Assembly (NCBI RefSeq): GCF_000003815.2
Contig: NC_049980.1
Coordinates: forward strand, 9,141,594 to 9,205,593
DNA: 64,000 bases
Source: Branchiostoma floridae
Taxonomy: Eukaryota; Chordata; Leptocardii; Amphioxiformes; Branchiostomatidae
Direction of reading: 5' to 3'
Shown piece by piece: positions 11,057-22,900 of this stretch. Each line of letters starts with the position of its first letter. Position 1 is the stretch's first letter. Under the pieces are notes generated by a model. That model ran no database searches. It was not told the DNA's origin and worked only from the letters and a program-made list of their open reading frames with translations. The position numbers were made by a program, and so were the translations under genes.

Positions 11057-13219
11057 TCAGAAAAAAATCCTTTTAAACAAAGGTTTTTCCGAAGACAACT
11101 GGTAAAAGGGAAATAAACTATGACTAAGTTGAGGGTGGAAGACTGTTACCCAAGAGGAGAACCACTCGGGATGAGAATAAAGTTTAGGCACCCATGAAGC
11201 TTTTATAGAAGTGTTGAATGCACGTAAGTTTTTTAAATTAAGTCCTCCGTTTTCAAATTCATTGTATAATACCTTCCGTGCAACTCGTTCCGGACCGTCG
11301 TCCCAAATAAAAGAAAATATCTTCTTTTCATATTCTTTGAAAAAGGAATCATTAGGGGATGGTAACACTTGAAATAAATTCGTAAACTGGGGAACCACCA
11401 AGGTGTTAATAATAACAATTTTACCATACAGGGACAAATATTTATTCTTCATAGGGCGTAATAATCTATCTAGTCTTCCCAGACGGGGTTCGAAATTAAC
11501 GTTTGTGATTAAGTTTAAATCAACAGGGATATTGATGCCTAGAAGGTCGACATCCCCGTCAACCCACTGTATCGGTAGATGGGTGGGCAAACGAAAATTA
11601 GATAACTTCAAGGGGCCTAATCGTAATATTTTGCATTTATCTACATTTAAAGAAAGACCTGAGATGTTGGAAAAACGCTCTAAATCAGACAACAAGGCAT
11701 AAAATGATTCTAACTTTGGTTCGAACGGAAAATTTGAATCGTCGGCATATTGTGATATCTTTGTAGTCTTTTCGTATATCCTTAATCCCCGTATGGAATG
11801 ATTAGACCTGATCTTAATAGCAAGCACCTCCACCGCCACGAGAAAAAGATAAGGGGACAATGGACATCCCTGGCGAACTCCGCGATATAAATTGAAGGGG
11901 TCTGAAATGTAACCATTGTTTATAACGCAACTCGCTGTTTTTTTATATAAAACCTTTACCCATTTAATTAGTTGTGGACCAAAGTTAAAGAATTCTAAAC
12001 ATTTAAACATGAAATCCCACCTCAACGAATCGAATGCTTTCTTGAAATCAGCTACAAATATTAACCCAGGTTTGTTCTCTTGATCGTAATGCTCTATTGT
12101 ATCTAATAATCTTCTAATGTTGTCGCCTATATACCTATCCTTAATAAACCCAGTCTGATCCTCTCCAATTATGTCCGTGATTACATGTTTGATTCTAAGA
12201 GATATGCATTTTGAAAGTATTCTCGTGTCACAACCTAAAAGGGTAAGCGGGCGCCAATTTCCCATGGCGGTTGGGTCCTTGTCTATGCCTTTACTGTCTT
12301 TTTTGAGTAGCAATGAAATCAATCCTTTTCTTTGAGTTTCTGACAGATATCCATTAACAAACGAATAATTAAAACAAGTTAACATAGGCTTTTTAAAGAC
12401 ATCAAAAAAATTCTTATAAACTTCTACAGGTATACCGTCAAGCCCTGGTGATTTCCCAGCCTGAAATGAATATATTGCATTTTTCAATTCTTCTTCACTT
12501 ACTAGACCTTCACAAAGTTGCTGTTGCTCGTCTGATAAACGTTTATCGTAGTCCTCGGGGAAAAAAACAGCACAATTTACATCAGAAAGAGGCATTGGAA
12601 TATCTTCAAAAGAGTAAAGTGCAGAATAAAAATTAACCTGATCAGAAAGAATGTCTTTTGGATTACATGTTACCTCACCCGAGGGCCTTTTGAGTCGTTG
12701 TATATTTTTTCTTGTATAATTACGGTGGATTAGATTTATAAAATATTTGGTGCACCTTTCCCCCAGCTCCATCCAACGTGATTTAGACCTTAACAAGATA
12801 CCATTAAGACGTTCATTATATAAAGATTCTAATAACTTTTGTTTATGATTTAATTCTTCTAGTTGGGCGGGTGGGGGAGAGGCGGCACTATCAATTTGAC
12901 TCTGCAACATATTAATTTCGTCAATAAGTTCTTTTTCTTTCATCAGGTATTGTTTCTTTCTCCAGCTACTAAATTTAATACAGTGACCACGAAAAAAGCA
13001 CTTCGCCGCATCCCAAACAACTTGAGGATTTGCGGTGTTGACATTATTTTCGAAAAATTCTGACATAATTTGTTTGGTCTGTACAAGAAAAAGTTTGTCA
13101 TCAAGAAGGGATTGATTAAATTGCCAGTAGCCAGGCCCTCGCGGGAAGTCCGCCGTAACAAAAGACAAGGTGATTAGATTGTGATCTGATCTGATCTTAA
13201 TTTGTGTGCAATAGAACAC
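11057..13219 (-). pseudogene. LINE ORF2, reverse transcriptase
   Basis: A 720-residue frame containing a complete LINE-type reverse transcriptase: an N-terminal linker (GYWQFNQSLL), then GKSPGLDGIPVEVY, NWRPLTLL, LIFVADFKKAFDSL (first catalytic Asp), GVRQGCPLSPYLF, the catalytic YADD box, and the thumb/connection region (LLGINIP, FIWDDG). It would copy the element's RNA at the nicked target. The frame is uninterrupted, but it is separated from the endonuclease upstream by a 5 bp expansion and from the C-terminus downstream by one extra base in a run of seven A (plus strand, near 11060). Confidence 0.92.
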
Positions 13220-13607
13220 TTATTAACTCTGTTTAATAATGAAAAGGATATCAGAAAATAATCTAGTCTACTAGCATAGAGCCCCCGACGCCACGTATAT
13301 CGAACAACATTAGGGTTTCTAAAACGCCACACATCATACAAGTCAAATTTTCCTTTTAGCTCCGAAATAGCTTCTAGTGCGTTAGGGTGATAATTTCGAA
13401 GTCGAGCACCTGATCTATCCATGTCTGAATTCTGCACTGTATTAAAATCTCCCACCACAACTAAATGTTCATTACTAATCTCAAATGTATCTATAGCTTC
13501 TTCTAATTCCTTAAAAAAGGACGGACAGTCATCATTTGGAGCATATAAGTTCGCAAGACAAAAATGTAAATTGTCTACCTCGATGTCTAACACAATCCAC
13601 CGTCCAC
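13174..13607 (-). pseudogene. LINE ORF2, C-terminal half of the APE-type endonuclease
   Basis: The translation shows the late motifs of an endonuclease/exonuclease/phosphatase domain: VVVGDFNTV (GDFN motif), a TWRR segment, then SRLDYFLIS, with the final SDH falling at the frame break. The N-terminal half, with the LxExH-type motif, is absent because of 5' truncation. The frame is lost at about 13185-13200, where GATCA is present three times in tandem. One fewer unit (5 bp) would join this frame to the next one in register. Confidence 0.85.
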
Positions 13608-13627
13608 TTTCACCTCCTCCAAACCTT

Positions 13628-13967
13628 GAACCCTTGAAAACCGGCTCAGGCCGAAGGGATTACTTTGTATGTAAATCAAGGCTAAATAAAGGTTGAAAAA
13701 AATCAGCCAAACTACAATTTCAAAGCTTTTTGAGACAAGTTTAGCAAGTTAATGGTAACAAGAACAAGCAGTGCTACTTTTACTACCGTCTCCGTCAACC
13801 AGAAATTACAAAAGTTGCCACGCTAGCTTAGTGGATATGCCGCACATGGTTACAAACATGTCCCTATATTCACCTTGCATCCCAACCAAGTTGGTCTTTT
13901 AAAGCCTTCGAATTCAATGTACACTTACCATCGTTTTTTCGTGATTACATTTGTCCTGTAGGTAGCC
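13628..13967. promoter_or_regulatory. 5' flank of the peroxidase gene
   Basis: This is the 340 bp between the LINE insertion and the first coding ATG. I see no strong TATA box or CpG island. CCTGTAG lies a few bases before the ATG and could be a splice acceptor, so the first coding exon may be preceded by a 5' UTR exon. The LINE therefore sits in the promoter or first intron. Confidence 0.3.
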
Positions 13968-16900
13968 ATGTCGCCAATCACTGTGTTGCCCCTTTATTTA
14001 CTTTTCATTCCGAGCCTGTTGGAGTCGGTAGAAGCGCAGTGCCGTGGCTACAGGTGCTGTGATAAAGGCGTTACTGACTGCTTCACAAAAACAGGCGATG
14101 GCAAATTATGTTACTGCGAGCCTGACTGTACGTACAGGGATGACTGCTGTCCGGATTACAAGGAGACTTGTGGTGAGTTGTAGAGCCATATATAGATAGT
14201 CGCTCGACAGTCTGTAGTACAAAATTCGGTATTCCAACTTCTAGCATATGCTTAGCAAAAGTACCTGTAGAATGTTTTTTCTTGGGAAATGTTTGGATTT
14301 TGCAGCTGCATATCACAGGTAATGATTTTTACCTCTATATTGTGTTGTAAAAAGATTTTGACAATGTTTGTGGTTGGAGTAAGCTCTAGAAGTTAGGTGT
14401 TTTGATGTTCTTTACAGGCAGTGAAGAGGGGTCAAAAGGTCCCTATGTATGTTATGGTCATATTTCACGTGTTTCTGTCGTAAACTTTTTCCTGGTTTAG
14501 CGCTCAAATTACACTTACGAGGCCGAACAACCATGCCAACGTAAGTTTTTTTTATGTTCTAAAACTCAGGCAGGTGATTTTTGACCGCCTCTTTCTACCA
14601 TGATTTCCATTATTTAAAGCTATGCTACGTAGTTTTATCTCTGTGTCCCCCAGAGTTAGACCCTCCTGTCTGTAAACAACTTATACTGTGATTTTGCCTA
14701 CAATAATCCTGTCCATGGTTCCAACTGCGCATGCAAATGAGAAGCAGATGAATTTGGGGTAATAAGCCAGAGGTAAAGGCCCGTAGCTTTTAAACAGTTT
14801 TTGTGCAAACCATTTTTGATATAGACGTGTTTTGTTTATCTCTCTGGCACCTTCAAAACCCTACCACCCATAATACCCTTCGCTGCGCATGCGCAGTTGG
14901 AATGATATGCTGCGTATTTTTCTTACCAGTCCACTCTTCGATATATCATGCTATACATTCTTTAGACCGTGACAAATGTTCGGATGTAGCCCAACCTATA
15001 TCAATACGTTATGAATTTGACTATGCGAGATATACTATGGAGATGTATGCGAGGAAAATGGTACAATAATATACACGTCATGTTATCTCTTAGTATTACT
15101 GGATCCGGAAGAGCATTTTCCCGGCGACCGCTTCGTCATGGACTGCCTGAATGAAGCTACAAGGCGTGTGGACACGGTCATTAACAGAAATAAGGAGATA
15201 CACGATGACCCAAACAGGTAAGGAAGAAGAGGAATATACTGTGTTAGGCTTACGTCACATTTCTTACCCGGGGCCCGGCCGGGCTATTTGCGGAAAGGAA
15301 AGATTAACATTTATGCGTAGGAAGATGCACAATGCATTCTGTTGATCTTTTTGGTCCTTTTTGTGTTTTTGTTGTCTTCTATATCGTACTATTCGTTCCC
15401 TAAAACTGCCCAGCCTGGTCACTTTGTGGAAATGTAACTTTATCCTTAATTACCAGGCCACAGGGGCCTCTCTCAGGGACAACTTCAAATTTCTTGGTTA
15501 AAAGCTGGAAGAATGTGATTCTAGACGTTCATGTCAAGGCTTAGTGAGATTTTACACCGGATAAGGAGTTCATGTCTTCTCTGATATATATGAACAGTAT
15601 GAGCCAGTACAGCGTTTACCATGAACCTTTTGGCATACCCTAATGTTTGCTGGCTCGCAATGGTGGCAAATAACATTACCACCATGGCAACGCAACTGTG
15701 GCGCATGTGCATTGTGTCCGATCTGAACGATGTTGTCATGGCAATGATGTTGTTTGTCCCTGCTTTACCCACAGTACAACATATTCTTACCAGGTAAAGG
15801 AATCGGTCGAAAGGTCCATACGAAGTGTGTTGATTCGCGGTAAGTTCTGAGCCTAGTGATTGTAGAGGCAACCTTTTCTAGGAAAATGATTTTTGTGTTT
15901 CTTTTCTCTTTTTTTGTGGAAATTTTCAGAGTAGTGACGCCGTTTGACTTCCTAAGCATGTTCGGACAGATGAGCCCTGGAGCACAGCGTGAAGCCCGGG
16001 CGGGGAAGATTGCGGAGACTACCATTCAGCTGGTGGGAGAGGAGGTCAATGCTAGACGTAGCGTGACTAAGATGATCGAAGGTAAATAATTCACCTTACA
16101 GGAAGAATCATAGGTAGTGAATGAAAACGACCACTTTTTAATATATGATGTGCATCAGATTTGACATCTTGTCCATGCTTCGTGAGGGGCAATTTCCTAA
16201 CAAACCGCCTCTTAAAAAACAACGGAAAAGAACTTAAAAACATTTTTCCTATCACACAGACCTTCCTGCAGTTAGCAGTCTAATCTCCCCAGAGCAGCTC
16301 AACACCATCGCCTCTCTCTCCGGCTGCGCACGCTCCGTGACCCGGGTCAACTGTTCCTCTGACTGCCTCTCCAGCAAGTACCGCACCATCGACGGAACCT
16401 GCAATAACAGGGAGAATCCGCTGTGGGGCTCTTCACTCACGCCCTTTAAGCGTTTCCTGCCGCCGATCTACGAGAATCAGTGGAACGAGCCCGTGGGCTG
16501 GAACAAGTCTCGGGAGTATAACGGATTCACCCTGCCCAGTGTCCGCCATGTTTCCAACAAGGTATGTCTGAAACTAAATCAAATAGACATGTCGATGAGA
16601 ATGACTTGCTAAAGAATTGTCAACGACTATTGAAGTCTCTAAACACGTGCGACACCGTCTTACGCTTGGAACAACAATGACAATCAACTGGATATAAGTC
16701 ATATAACAGTAGTTTGAACAGCAACCATGGTTACATTGCAGAATACTAGTAAGGTAGCTACGTATGTACAGGAAGCGACAAATTGAACCGAATCATTTTA
16801 TCTTCAAACGAAATCGTACTACCCCAAAGATCTCAGAAAAATTGCCTTCGGAAAATCGCTGAAATTTTGGGAATTACGACAAGTAAAGATCGCTACCGTT

Positions 16901-19900
16901 TTTTTTTAAATCGCGCGATAATCGAGAGGGCGCCGGTGTTCCGGTCGTTTCACCGAAAATTGGAGCTCGCAGACTCGTCGGGCGAGCTTTTTCCCTGCAA
17001 TAAGACAACCACATTACAACAGATGTTGATTCCTGTTACCATAAAATGAGACCCAGGGCCAGTGACTAAGGGCCCGGTCATATAGGTCGTGCGATCGTCG
17101 TACGATTTTGATGCCATAGAATTTTCAAGCAGGCCGTGACAGAACCAACAACCGACATGGATCCGGTCCAAAACAGCTTTTTGTGTACCAAGACAGTTGA
17201 ACTTTGCAGGAGACATACAATTTACCCTCCAAAAGGCCCGAAGTTAGCGATCGTACTACTTTTGCACGACCTATGTGACCAAGCCATAAAGCATCATTTC
17301 ACATTTTGGAATAAGTCATTGTTTATATACATAGCTGATGACCACAGCACAAAACGTGGACGATCCTGACTACACCCACATGCTGACACAGTGGGGACAG
17401 TTCCTGGACCACGATACAGATCTAACAGCAACCGCTGTGGGGCGTACCATGTTCACACCCGGGTTAGTCAGCACCGTTCAAAGCTTTGCCTTCGTAAGTG
17501 GAGTGTAAAATGACTGTCACTGTTACTGTTGATTTGTGGTACGTTAACACTGTTGACCAATCAATGATACATCCAACGAATTACATAAACCATCAGTTGC
17601 ACAATAGAAGCCGACCTTGCTATTGCCTCTTCTACTCATCAACCACCGGCCTTACATGTGCATGCTAATCCTTGACTCACTGCCAACCGTTTTTATTCAA
17701 TGACATGTTCTAGCTTCCATTTTTATCCGTTGTTCTTTTCAGGATGAACTCGACCTCGTGTGAAGAGACCTGTGATAACATCATGCCGTGTTTCCCCATC
17801 CCCATTCCTGATGACGACCCCCGCATAGACAACGTTCTGGAGAAGGTGCGGGATTCGATATTCTACTTGATCCAACAACATTAATATTGTGAATAAGGCA
17901 TAGAACAATGTCTTCTAGGTAGAATGAGTATCTGTGATTTCCCTGTGCTACCTAGGCCTGTATGCCGTTCACCCGCTCCAGCGCCGTGTGCGGGACAGGA
18001 GAGACGTCCTCACTCTTCAACACCGCCATCGCCCGCGAACAGATCAACCAAGTCACCAGCTTCATCGACGCCTCCAACGTCTACGGCTCGACACTCGACG
18101 TTGCACAGTCGTGAGTTTCCAAAGGACTTGGAATGTACTTTTATGGCATAATCCCAAACATGCACAGACTCACAGGTTTCCGAAAATTTCTTATGGTGCA
18201 CACACTTCCGTTTTCAGAACAAAAGATGAATATGTCGTATCCCACGATTCTACTTCCACGCATGCGTATTCTACGATGACGTAAATACATGCCGCACTCT
18301 AAATGGTAGCTATCCAGTACAGTTTTTCTGCAAAATGACACAAGTGCGTTGCACTGCAAATCGCGAAACCGAACAAAGAATAATATTATAAGTAGCACTT
18401 TGAAGTTGCGTTTATGTTTGCGTCAATATATACGAGTTTTCGCATGGTTTTCGCAGGAGGTGATATACGAGTTTTCGCATGGCTTTAGCCCCAACTAGGG
18501 GTGGTGGTACCGGTACAAAACCGGTTTTTCTTATTGGACCGGTCCGGAAAAACCGGACCTGAAAAAATCAGGTGGACCGGATATTGGACCTATTGGAAAA
18601 TGAACAGATTACTTGATCAGGCATTCACATGCTTTGGCGCTTACCGCTCGACGAAAATAACAAGACCGAAGTAGAGTACATTTATACCAAGTTTTAAATT
18701 CAATACTACAGAGGCAGTATGCCTCGAGCTCATAGGATCTTAAAACGCCAGTCTTAGTCGAATTCTCCACAAAACAAGATTTCCTTGTAGTGAAATGGAC
18801 CATTGTTTTGAGTACCGTCAATTCGCAAGTTTTCACATACTGAATCAGGTCCGGACTTAATATACTCTGGACCTCAATTTATTTTCTTTATCGGTACCCA
18901 CCCCTGGCCCCAACATATATAGTATGCTATGTTTTTAATTATCTCAGTTTCGGAGAGCCGGAGCTGTTTGGTTCACATCATTGATATGTGATAACTGTTA
19001 TTCGTCTTTTTGTCAGACTACGAGACTTGAGCACCAATGACGGTCTGCTGCGGGTTCAGGAGGGAGCAGACATCAGCTCAGGAATGGACCTGCTGCCTTT
19101 CCAGGACGAGGAGGTGTCCTCCTGCAATCAGGTCAGTGGGAACCAATCAGAGCACTCGTGACATAAAACAGCCTAAGACAGTTATGACTTAGCAAGAGGA
19201 CGATGAATCTCGGTAAAAGGATCGTCTCTGTTTAGACAAGTGTTGATTAGGTTTAGGTCCTATTTCCGAAACGGGGCCCGGCCGGGATGTTTGTGGAAGT
19301 GAAATATAACGGTGTTTACCAAGGAAAATACAGAAATTATGCTCATGACTATTTTTTTTTTACTTTGTGTATTTTGTTTCCTTTCTAATAATATTTTTCA
19401 TTTGCGAAAGCTACCCGGTCGGGCCAGTGGTTGTTAATTGGGACCTAGGCCTTAAATCTTAACTACGAGATTGACACATTAATTCTGGCTATCATTTCAA
19501 TAACCCGCTAGACTAAATGCAGTCATTTCATGTCAACCACCCTCATTTATATGACCTAACAAACTACACTTAAGGATCCAAATGGAGGGGACATCGTTCC
19601 ATGCTTCCTTGCGGGCGACACTCGGAATAATGAGGTCAACACGCTGATCGCATCACACACCACCTGGGTCCGCGAGCACAACCGACTCGCCCGGGAGCTG
19701 AAGAGTATCAATCCGCACTGGGACGGAGAACAGATCTACCAGGAGGCCCGTAAGATCGTCGGCTCGGAGATGCAGCACATCACCTTCACCGAGTATCTCC
19801 CCAAAATCCTTGGTCAGAGAGGTGAGGTAATTTATCATTATTACAAGGCTGTTACACCCAAATGGCTCCAACATCAGCTACAACCGCCTTGTGGCAACTA

Positions 19901-22900
19901 AATTGTAGTTTTGAGCTTGGTATGAATAAGCCATTGGGAGGTTTGCTACCTTTAACTTAAACCGACATTATTCTGTGTTCTAGTCGGGGTTTGCTGAACT
20001 TAGTTGCCGACCAGGTTTTGAGCAAGCTCTAGATACAAAGAGTAGAATCTCACAGATACTTCTGTTAAATATAAAATCATTATCCAGGAATGGACCAGAT
20101 GGGGGAACACACCGGTTACGACCCAAACGTGAACCCTTCGACCCGGAACGAGTTCGCGACTGCCGCCTTCAGGTTCGGCCACGCCGCCATAAGCGGAACG
20201 GTCAGGCGTTTTGATGAGGTAAGTACTAACTATTCTGAACGACAGACTGACACTCCTCCGCCCGCAACCATTATTGCATATCAATCCATGTTTAAGCTAA
20301 CGTCACATTTCCACAAAGGGGCCCGGACGGGTAGGTTAGGGGCTGATTTTTTTTTTACTTTCGGGCGGGGCTCCGTAAGACCCCCGATGGCTTCCGGGCT
20401 ACTTTAGGGCTCGGGAGGGGCCCCGGTTGATCTTAAGTCGGACTTAAATCAACCAGGGGCCCGGGCAGAAAAATACGCCAAATCCAATCCGTCAACTCAT
20501 CGTGAACACATCGACAGGGCCCCCGACGTTACCCGCCTGGACAGAGGCCCAACCTTCTTACATTACAAACCATTGCATCCGTTGAGCAACCGAGGAACAC
20601 CGCCAGGGCAGCTGACGGGTTCTCCGGTCAATAAACAGGACAATTGTTGCCATCGGTTAGACACCGTGCGGGGCCCCAAGGTAATGTGACGTAGGCCTTA
20701 GTCTGTATCATCCACGGCCTCACTTCCGGATTTTGTCCAACAACTTCAAATTCTTCGCAGAAACTGAGGAACAGAAGGTAGACAAAATAAAACGCGTTTC
20801 CGTATTTCTGGTCTTAGAATTACGAGGAGGACCCGGTAATCGGGAATGTCGCACTCCACGATGCCTTCTTCTCGCCGTGGCGCATCATGCGAGAGAGCGG
20901 CATAGACCCGGTGGTGAGGGGACTCATCGGAGGATCCGCCAAGCTGGTCACTCCTACAGACGTAAGGACTTATCTTAGCACACATTTTCTTCACTGGGTC
21001 AGCTTTGTTGTGGCATGAAGCTACAACAACACAGTTACCTATCCACCCCAAAATATTGGTCCCGAATCTCTCTATTCCTATTAATAATATATGATATGTA
21101 GTTCAACTACATGTAGGGCAACAGCTAGGGAATCCATAACCATCATATTATCCTTATTGCTTTGTGCAATCTTCCCGGATAACTCGAAGCAGGTTGTGCT
21201 CAAACCTGTGCACACAGACCTGCCCCTTTAAAGCTAAGGGCCCCACCCACCGTACGTGCAATTTGTCCGTACGTTTTTTTGGGAGGCCACGTCCGCCACG
21301 TATTTCTGAAAACGTTCAGGCTGTACAGGGCAAGCGCGTCGTCCGTACTGGCACGTACGGGGGGCGAATCCGCAGCCCGATGGCACACAAAGTTTTGCCT
21401 GCACGTAAAGTTCTACTGCGTGTCTGCGTGCTCCAAAATCCGTCGGATTCCCTACGAGTTCGTACGGAGGCGGTACTTACCACTTACGGATTCCAAAAGA
21501 TTCCCACGTTTTGGCACGTAGAAAGCACGTATTTGCACGTACGGCGGGTTGTGCCCTTAGCTTAACAGAGCCTGTTGCTATCATGATAGGCGGGTATTTC
21601 TCTGATGGTGCGGTCAGGTTGCCGAGCTATTTGATGGAGCACTCAATAAATTTGATGTCGAATCTTTTAACGCATTGCGTGTTTTGTTATTTTTTAGTCA
21701 GATACTTGTACGTTTTTCATGATACTCCCACTAGTGTGCAGCGACGCCGCCAACGTGCCACAGTCCTTATGAAGGCAAACTATGACTGTAGCTCTACCTT
21801 TGTTGCAAACATCAATTGCAAATATCAATGTCTGAACATGGATGAGAGAGAATGTGAATGTGTCATTAACTACATTCAAGACTAGTTTGCTGTTGTTGCT
21901 GCTTTCCTAGGTAATGCACGAGGAGCTCTCCCAGAAACTCTTCGCGCTGATGAACCAGATAGCGCTGGATCTGGCCTCTCTGAACACTCAGCGCGGCCGT
22001 GACCATGGTCTTCCTTTCTACAACGACTGGAGAGTCTTCTGCAACCTTCCTCGGGCAGGTGAGATGAGAGTACATTTAAGTATCCTTTACGTTAGGTTTA
22101 AGCGTGCTTAAGTATCAGTTTTCGTGCCTAGCGCATGGATGGAAAAAGGTGAAGGATGTTTACGTATTTATATCCATATGTAGCTAGCTAATGCATTTGG
22201 TCACTCAACTTACTGGTAAATTTTGTAGAATGACATATCAATGGCCTCAGTATCTTACTCAAGTTGAGAAGATCAGGTGAATGTTGTTTTATCTCTGAAG
22301 ACGAACCCCAACGACAGATGGACACATTTTGTTACAATGTCTAGCAAAGAATATCTATAAAGAACCGACGTTCCCATTTCCATCCGATTCTTGATAATCG
22401 CGCGGATGAAGGGAAAGTGGAAGCATTGAATCAGTGGGATATAGGAAAGGGGTACAAAGTCTTCGACCGGAAACTTAATGATTGGGCTCAATCGGAACAC
22501 TCTAAATTCCTTAGATGTACCAAAAATCTAACCGCTACAACATGCGTTTTGTCTAATTTTCATTCACAGAATCCTTTGACGACCTGTCTGGTGAGATCTC
22601 CAACTCAGACGTACGTGGCAAACTGGCTGACGTATATGGTGACGTCAACAACATTGACCTTTGGCCTGCGGCCTTGCTGGAGGATCACGAGGATGGCGCG
22701 AGAGTTGGGCCGACCTTCAGGTGCATGATGGCGGAGCAGTTCAAGGCACTCCGCGACGGGGACAGGTAATGCAAAAATGACAGATTTGTCACGTAGTAAT
22801 ACATTCTCCTACGCAAACACATCCAACGGCGCCAGCAAACCGCCTATCGTCTATGCTCTGCTATCTCAACCGTCACTATCAGTTCCTGACCGCCCTGCTT

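Larger units (their letters stand above)
9734..13627 (-). mobile_element. 5'-truncated LINE (non-LTR retrotransposon) with 16 bp TSD
   Basis: The element reads on the minus strand. A 16 bp direct repeat ACCTCCTCCAAACCTT lies at 9734-9749 and again at 13612-13627. Directly inside the left copy is a T-run, which is the poly-A tail on the minus strand (about 9750-9763). The AT-rich 3' UTR spans about 9764-10104, and coding remnants run from 10105 to about 13607. The element starts part way into the endonuclease domain, so its 5' end is missing. A tail next to one copy of a 16 bp duplication is the signature of target-primed reverse transcription. The coding remnants suggest the L1/Tx1 group. Confidence 0.93.

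Noticed and set aside
14501-14540. Possible small exon (acceptor GGTTTAG, donor CAAC/GTAAGT) in the peroxidase gene
   Set aside because: Its 40 bp length would put the following peroxidase exon out of frame. Joining 14172 directly to 15094 keeps the phase.
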